From NCBI RefSeq assembly GCF_017901135.1, contig NZ_CP072801.1, positions 4,120,501 to 4,184,500 of the forward strand: DNA of 64,000 nt. The letters are read 5' to 3'. This stretch comes from Thiothrix litoralis. Lineage in GTDB: Bacteria; Pseudomonadota; Gammaproteobacteria; Thiotrichales; Thiotrichaceae. The position numbers were made by a program, and so were the translations under genes. Under the pieces are notes generated by a model that saw only the letters and a program-made list of their open reading frames with translations, made no database searches and was not told the DNA's origin. Below are positions 59,704 through 64,000 of the stretch, one piece after another (positions within the stretch are counted from its first letter, which is position 1; every line of letters begins with the position of its first letter).

Positions 59704-61722
59704 ATGCAAGCCTTTTTCCAACATTTGCTGGATATTGTCGCCCAGAACCCGGTGTTGGCGGTGTGGTTGGCCTTTGCCGTGTCAGTGGCGGAAGCGGTGC
59801 TGGTGATTGGCCTGTTTGTGCCGAGCACCACCGTATTGGTGGGGATCGGTGGCTTGATCGGGCTGGGGAAGCTGCCGTTCTGGCCGATTTTTTGGGTGGT
59901 CGCGCTGGGGGCGGCGCTGGGCGATGCGATTTCTTACTGGATCGGGCATACCTATCGCGAACGCCTGTACGCAATGTGGCCGTTTTCCCGCTATACCAGC
60001 TTGCTGGCTTCCGGGCAGGAATACTTCACGGTGCATGGCGGCAAAAGCGTGGTGATCGGGCGTTTTATTCCCGGCGTGAAGGCGGTTGTGCCGGGCATTG
60101 CCGGGATGATGGGGATGAACCCGGTACGTTTTACCACGTTGAATGTATTGTCAGCCTTTGCCTGGGCGGCGACGCATTTGTTGCCGGGTATGTCCGCCGG
60201 TTGGGTCATGGCGCGTCTCGGGGCGATAAGCCAGCGCTTGGCGCTCATGTTCGGCGTGCTGCTGGTGCTAACGGTAGTATTAATCTGGGTAGGGCAATAC
60301 GGTCTTGTCGCCGGGCTGCGCTGTTTGCCGCGTTGGCAGATGGCTTTTTCACGCTGGGGCGAAACGTATGAAGGGTGGGGTAAGGGAGCCGTGCAGCGCA
60401 TGGTGCTGCCGCATCATGCCGATTTCCGTTTGCTGGTGCTGTTGAACTTGCTGGTAGTCATGGGCGTGGTGGGGATAGCTTGGTTGCTGGAAACCCTTTC
60501 CAGTCAGGGGATGATGTTCCAGCTTGATCATGCCTTCAGCCAGTCGGTGCAAGCCTTGCGCACCCAATGGACAGACCCGTTGATGCTGGCAGTTACTATG
60601 CTGGGGGATGCTGCCGTGGTGGTGGCGGTGTTGCTGGCCATGCTGCTGGTGCTGGCGTGGGAACGGCGCTGGTGGTTATTGGCGGGGGTTGCCTTGACCT
60701 TTACGGCGTCGATTGTGTTTGTGGATGGGATGAAATGGCTGGTGCAGACTACCCGCCCGGTGGCTGATTTGTATACCGGGGTGGCGGCGTTTTCTTTCCC
60801 CAGTGGTCATGCCACGGTGAGTTTTACCCTGTCGGGGTTGTTGGGCTGGTTTGTCTACCGAGGTGGCGGGGCGTGGATGCGTGCATTGCTCTTACCGCTG
60901 TTGGCAGTGCTGGCGGTATTGGTGGCCTTTTCGCGGCTTTATCTGGGGGCGCATTGGCCTTCCGATGTCATGGCGGGCTGGTTGTTCGGCATCGGGGTGC
61001 TGGCTGCGTTTGCACAGTTTTTCCGGCAGGATCGGGTGGAAAGGCGTTTGGCGGTGCGGATGCTTGTCGTTAGCGGGATGGCGCTGGTATTGGTCGGTGG
61101 TTTGCATCTCGATCAGGGCTGGGGGAATGCCACGGTGCAATATGCCCGGCGTACCCCGCCGCCCTTGTTATTGCCGCAGCCTTGGGAAGTGGGGGGCTGG
61201 GCGACATTGCCTGCTTACCGGACAGATGTGGTGGGCGAACATGAGGAGCCTTTCCTGCTGCAATGGCGGGGTAGCCCGCAAGCCTTGCAACAGGCATTAC
61301 CAGGCTGGGTTGCCGCGCCGGACTGGACGGTGCAGACCTTGAACCGTTTCGCTTTCCCCGATAGTACGGCGGAACAATTGCCCGTATTGCCAAAGCTGAA
61401 TGAGGGAAGAATGCAGGCGTATACGTGGGTCAAGCCGGGGACGTTGGCAAGCGTGGAAGGCCGCTATGTATTGCGCCTTTACCCGCAAACAGTCGCTGAG
61501 ACAGGCCAGCCGCCTGCGACCCTGTGGCTGGGAACGCTGGCGTTTGAAGGTTTGCATCACCCGTTTGGGCAATTAAGTTTGTTGTGGATGCCGGGTGAAA
61601 AGGTTGCGTGTGTGGGTTCGCCGCTGTTGTTGGCGTTGCCCCATGCGCAAGAAGTGGGCGCGATGCTGGAGGTGGTGGAAGGCCATGCTTGTAGCGGGCG
61701 TTTGGTATTGGCAGGAGAGTAA
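59704..61722 (+). CDS. DedA-PAP2 fusion membrane protein (LssY-like C-terminus)
   Basis: About 672 residues. The N-terminal DedA (SNARE-associated) domain has GLFVPSTTVLVGIGGLIGLG, GDAISYWIGHTYRERL and GRFIPGVKAVVPGIAGMM. The central PAP2 phosphatase has KWLVQTTRPVAD, FSFPSGHATVSF and SRLYLGAHWPSDVMAGW with catalytic His residues. The C-terminal periplasmic part resembles LssY. DedA proteins flip polyprenyl phosphate or phospholipid, and PAP2 dephosphorylates undecaprenyl or phosphatidic substrates, so the fusion would couple both steps in envelope lipid recycling. It is adjacent to the EamA gene. Confidence 0.92.
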   Translation: MQAFFQHLLDIVAQNPVLAVWLAFAVSVAEAVLVIGLFVPSTTVLVGIGGLIGLGKLPFWPIFWVVALGAALGDAISYWIGHTYRERLYAMWPFSRYTSLLASGQEYFTVHGGKSVVIGRFIPGVKAVVPGIAGMMGMNPVRFTTLNVLSAFAWAATHLLPGMSAGWVMARLGAISQRLALMFGVLLVLTVVLIWVGQYGLVAGLRCLPRWQMAFSRWGETYEGWGKGAVQRMVLPHHADFRLLVLLNLLVVMGVVGIAWLLETLSSQGMMFQLDHAFSQSVQALRTQWTDPLMLAVTMLGDAAVVVAVLLAMLLVLAWERRWWLLAGVALTFTASIVFVDGMKWLVQTTRPVADLYTGVAAFSFPSGHATVSFTLSGLLGWFVYRGGGAWMRALLLPLLAVLAVLVAFSRLYLGAHWPSDVMAGWLFGIGVLAAFAQFFRQDRVERRLAVRMLVVSGMALVLVGGLHLDQGWGNATVQYARRTPPPLLLPQPWEVGGWATLPAYRTDVVGEHEEPFLLQWRGSPQALQQALPGWVAAPDWTVQTLNRFAFPDSTAEQLPVLPKLNEGRMQAYTWVKPGTLASVEGRYVLRLYPQTVAETGQPPATLWLGTLAFEGLHHPFGQLSLLWMPGEKVACVGSPLLLALPHAQEVGAMLEVVEGHACSGRLVLAGE

Positions 61723-61728
61723 GCTGGA

Positions 61729-62640
61729 ATGGAACATCATCATCACGACCATCATGCCCCGGCATCATTCAACCGGATGTTTATTCTGGGGATTGCCCTG
61801 AATGCGGGCTTCGTCGCCATTGAGGCATTTTTTGGCTGGCAAATCAATTCACTGGCCTTGTTGGCTGATGCAGGCCATAACCTGAGTGACGTCGCTGGGC
61901 TGATTGTGGCGTGGGGCGGGTTGTTGGCGGGCGGCTTGTCAGCTAATGCACGCCACACCTATGGCTGGAAACGGGCTTCCATTCTGGCGGCGTTTGCCAA
62001 TGCGCTGTTTTTGCTGATGGCGATGGGGGCGTTGATGTGGGAAGCCTTTGGGCGGCTAGGCAGTCAGGCTGTCCCGGATGGTTATACCGTTATGTGGGTA
62101 GCGGGCGTGGGGGTTATGGTGAATACCTTGACGGCCTTGCTGTTCATGCGTGGGCAGTCGCATGACCTGAATATCCGGGGTGCTTTCCTGCACATGGCGG
62201 CCGATGCGCTGATTTCAGCCGGTGTGGTGGTGTCGGGCGCATTGGCGTTGTGGTTTGGTTGGGGGTGGTTGGATCCGGTGGTCAGTTTGGTGATTGCTGT
62301 CGTGATTGTGGTGGGAACATGGGGCTTGTTCCGCCAGTCACTGCACTTGTTGTTTGATGGCGTGCCGCACACGGTCAGTTTGCCGGATGTTCACGCCTAC
62401 TTGGCGGCATTGCCGGGGGTGGAACAGGTGCATGACTTGCATATCTGGGCGTTGGGGACTTCAGAAGTGGCATTGACGGCACATTTGTTGATTCCCGCCG
62501 GGTGTCCGGGGGATGCGTTTTTGGTGGATTTGGCTACTACGCTGCGGCAGAAGTTTGGCATCCATCACCCGACCATCCAGATTGAAACCTTACCGGCGGA
62601 ATGCGGCTGTCACCAACATTTTTTGTCCGGTGACGTGTAA
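61729..62640 (+). CDS. Cation diffusion facilitator (Zn/Co/Cd efflux)
   Basis: A 303-residue CDF antiporter of the CzcD/ZitB group. The His-rich start MEHHHHDHH is followed by six spans with the metal-site residues in LLADAGHNLSDVAGLI (TM2) and LHMAADALISAGVV (TM5). The cytoplasmic domain has VHDLHIWALGTSEVALTAHLL. It follows the DedA-PAP2 gene by six bases and is probably its operon partner. Confidence 0.94.
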   Translation: MEHHHHDHHAPASFNRMFILGIALNAGFVAIEAFFGWQINSLALLADAGHNLSDVAGLIVAWGGLLAGGLSANARHTYGWKRASILAAFANALFLLMAMGALMWEAFGRLGSQAVPDGYTVMWVAGVGVMVNTLTALLFMRGQSHDLNIRGAFLHMAADALISAGVVVSGALALWFGWGWLDPVVSLVIAVVIVVGTWGLFRQSLHLLFDGVPHTVSLPDVHAYLAALPGVEQVHDLHIWALGTSEVALTAHLLIPAGCPGDAFLVDLATTLRQKFGIHHPTIQIETLPAECGCHQHFLSGDV

Positions 62641-62652
62641 TCCATTCGCCTC

Positions 62653-62684
62653 CTAAGTCAGGGCTAAGTTTCGACGGTTAAGCT
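62653..62684 (+). promoter_or_regulatory. Direct-repeat operator and promoter, site 2
   Basis: CTAAGT at 62653 and 62664 (11-base period), the second continuing as CTAAGTTTC, with TAAGCT 15 bases after the second repeat start. It matches site 1 at 58783 in repeat sequence, spacing and downstream hexamer, and lies 81 bases before the COG4705-type gene. Confidence 0.78.
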
Positions 62685-62733
62685 CCTTGTCTATCCATTA
62701 CCGGATAGTTAAACCAATAAAAGGAGCCTGCCA

Positions 62734-63516
62734 ATGAACGCTATAACGGCCAATTCGGCGCTGATCAAAGTGCCGATTATTATCACCCTGTATTTCTGGG
62801 TCATCAAAATTCTCGCCACCACCGTCGGTGAAACCGGCGCGGATTTCCTGATTTTTAACCTGAACTGGGGGCTGCCCCTTACCTCTGCGCTGATGAGCGT
62901 GGTGCTGGTGGGGTTTCTGTTTGCGCAGGTGAAAACCAAAACCTATACGCCGTGGCTGTACTGGCTGACGGTGGTCATGGTGAGCATTGTGGGTACACTG
63001 ATTACCGATAACCTGACGGATAACCTTGGTGTGCCGTTAACGGTTTCTACCGCTGCTTTCAGTGCGGTGCTGGCGGTGACATTCTGGCTGTGGCATAAAA
63101 GTGAAGGTTCGCTTTCCATCCACAGTATCTACACCGCTAAACGTGAGTTGTTTTACTGGGCAGCAATCCTGTTTACTTTCGCATTGGGTACGGCGGCGGG
63201 CGACTTGCTGGCGGAATCCGTGGGGCTGGGTTACGCCATTTCTGCGTTGGCGTTTGGTGCGGTGATTGCGGTGATTACCATCGGCTTTTATGCCTTTAAA
63301 CTCAATGGGATTCTGGCTTTCTGGCTGGCTTATATCATTACCCGCCCGTTGGGGGCTTCGATCGGTGACTTGCTGTCGCAGAATGTGGGCAACGGTGGTC
63401 TGGGTTTGGGAACAATGGGAACCAGCGCGGTGTTTCTGGTGGCTATCGTGGGGTTGGTTTCTTACCTGACCCTGAGCCGTGTGGATGCGCCGAAAGCTGT
63501 TGAAGGAGCTGTGTAA
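62734..63516 (+). CDS. COG4705-type membrane protein (copy 1)
   Basis: A 260-residue protein with seven or eight membrane spans. It has a repeated module: IKILATTVGETGADFLIFNLNWGLPLTSALMS, LYWLTVVMVSIVGTLITDNLTDNLGVPL, FYWAAILFTFALGTAAGDLLAESVGLGYAISALAF and IITRPLGASIGDLLSQNVGNGGLGLG. These TxxGDxL segments are typical of COG4705 proteins, annotated only as uncharacterised membrane proteins. A tandem paralogue follows. GGAG precedes the ATG. Confidence 0.85.
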   Translation: MNAITANSALIKVPIIITLYFWVIKILATTVGETGADFLIFNLNWGLPLTSALMSVVLVGFLFAQVKTKTYTPWLYWLTVVMVSIVGTLITDNLTDNLGVPLTVSTAAFSAVLAVTFWLWHKSEGSLSIHSIYTAKRELFYWAAILFTFALGTAAGDLLAESVGLGYAISALAFGAVIAVITIGFYAFKLNGILAFWLAYIITRPLGASIGDLLSQNVGNGGLGLGTMGTSAVFLVAIVGLVSYLTLSRVDAPKAVEGAV

Positions 63517-63518
63517 GG

Positions 63519-64000
63519 ATGAATACGAATACAACGACGATAGATACTGGTGTTAAGTCCAGCGCAATGGGGGCGCTGGTTAACCGTGTACCGCACATTA
63601 TCCTGCTGTACTGGGTGATCAAGATTGCTTCGACTACGCTGGGTGAAACCGGGGCAGACATGGTTTCCATGACCTACAACTTCGGGTATGGAACCACCAT
63701 CCTGATGTTCATGGGGCTGTTTCTGGTTTTTCTGGGCATCAAACTGGCGATCAAACGCTATGAGCCAGTGACGTACTGGCTGACCTTTACCGCAACTGCC
63801 ATTGCCGGGACGGCGATTTCCGATTACATCGACCGCACCTTGGGACTGGGTTATGCAGCAGGTTCTGCTTTGCTGGTCACGCTGTTACTGATCGTGTTGT
63901 TGGCGTGGTACGTGCGGGAAAAATCCATCAATGTGGAAGTTATTACCAGCACACCATCGGAAGTGTTTTACTGGCTGGCGTTCTTGATTGCCAATACGCT
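63519..64000 (+). CDS. COG4705-type membrane protein (copy 2), partial
   Basis: The first 160 codons of a paralogue of the preceding gene, cut by the window end. It begins MNTNTTTIDTGVKSSAMGALVNRVPHIILLYWVIKIASTTLGETGADMVSMTYNFGYGT and continues with TYWLTFTATAIAGTAISDYIDRTLGLGYAAGSALLV. It starts two bases after the previous stop, so the two are cotranscribed. Confidence 0.85.
   Translation, partial: MNTNTTTIDTGVKSSAMGALVNRVPHIILLYWVIKIASTTLGETGADMVSMTYNFGYGTTILMFMGLFLVFLGIKLAIKRYEPVTYWLTFTATAIAGTAISDYIDRTLGLGYAAGSALLVTLLLIVLLAWYVREKSINVEVITSTPSEVFYWLAFLIANT

Overview
The window looks like chromosomal DNA from a gammaproteobacterium, probably a Thiothrix-like member of the Thiotrichales. 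This is an inference from gene content: RpoH with the sigma-32 RpoH box, UbiK, RsgA near Orn, the MoxR/DUF58/TgpA trio, type II secretion genes with a rhombosortase, and FeoABC. No rRNA, tRNA or CRISPR array was seen. Coding density is high and no gene-free stretch exceeds about 280 bases.

Layout. 1-3.8 kb: two DUF302 genes, a pure coiled-coil protein and rpoH behind a perfect CIRCE operator. 3.8-5.4 kb: a dead IS630 element abutting a truncated YgjP-type metallopeptidase gene. 5.4-7.2 kb: ureEFG without urease subunit genes. 7.2-10.2 kb: ubiK, then a nitrogen-control operon (TorF-type porin, glnK, amtB) with a visible NtrC site and sigma-54 promoter. 10.2-17 kb (minus strand): slt-gspKLM-gspN, split by a TnpB element between gspM and gspN. 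17-28 kb: housekeeping genes (rsgA, cytochrome c, M48 protease, orn, moxR-DUF58-tgpA, DUF808, hisA, queG). 28-32.3 kb: a candidate small RNA, pdxH, a methyltransferase, a DUF3298 lipoprotein, a CbiC-like protein lacking the catalytic His, and a second TnpB element carrying a tnpA fossil. 32.3-37 kb: uvrD, a MazEF-type toxin-antitoxin pair divergent from yaiI, comF and a rhombosortase. 37-39 kb: gspGHIJ. 39-50.5 kb: an RND adaptor and pump followed by an Ala/Pro/Glu repeat protein, a ParA-like ATPase, a membrane-anchored TPR-like protein, a coiled-coil membrane protein, a dynamin-like GTPase and ApbE. 50.5-52.5 kb: two lipoproteins with hexanucleotide-encoded Pro-Thr stalks. 52.5-55.4 kb: feoABC with a Fur box. 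55.4-64 kb: rluE, orphan small secreted proteins, a response-regulator fossil, and two transcription units (PepSY/EamA/DedA-PAP2/CDF and two COG4705-type membrane proteins) that share the same direct-repeat operator.

The most interesting candidates are the RND/ParA/dynamin locus (39.1-50.5 kb), which looks like an undescribed envelope system; the CIRCE control of rpoH; the symmetric, mutually exclusive divergent promoters at 35.2 kb; the shared CTAAGT operators at 58.8 and 62.65 kb; and the TnpB insertion that can be reversed on paper to recover an ATGA overlap between gspM and gspN. Family names are from recognition of the protein sequence, not from database searches.
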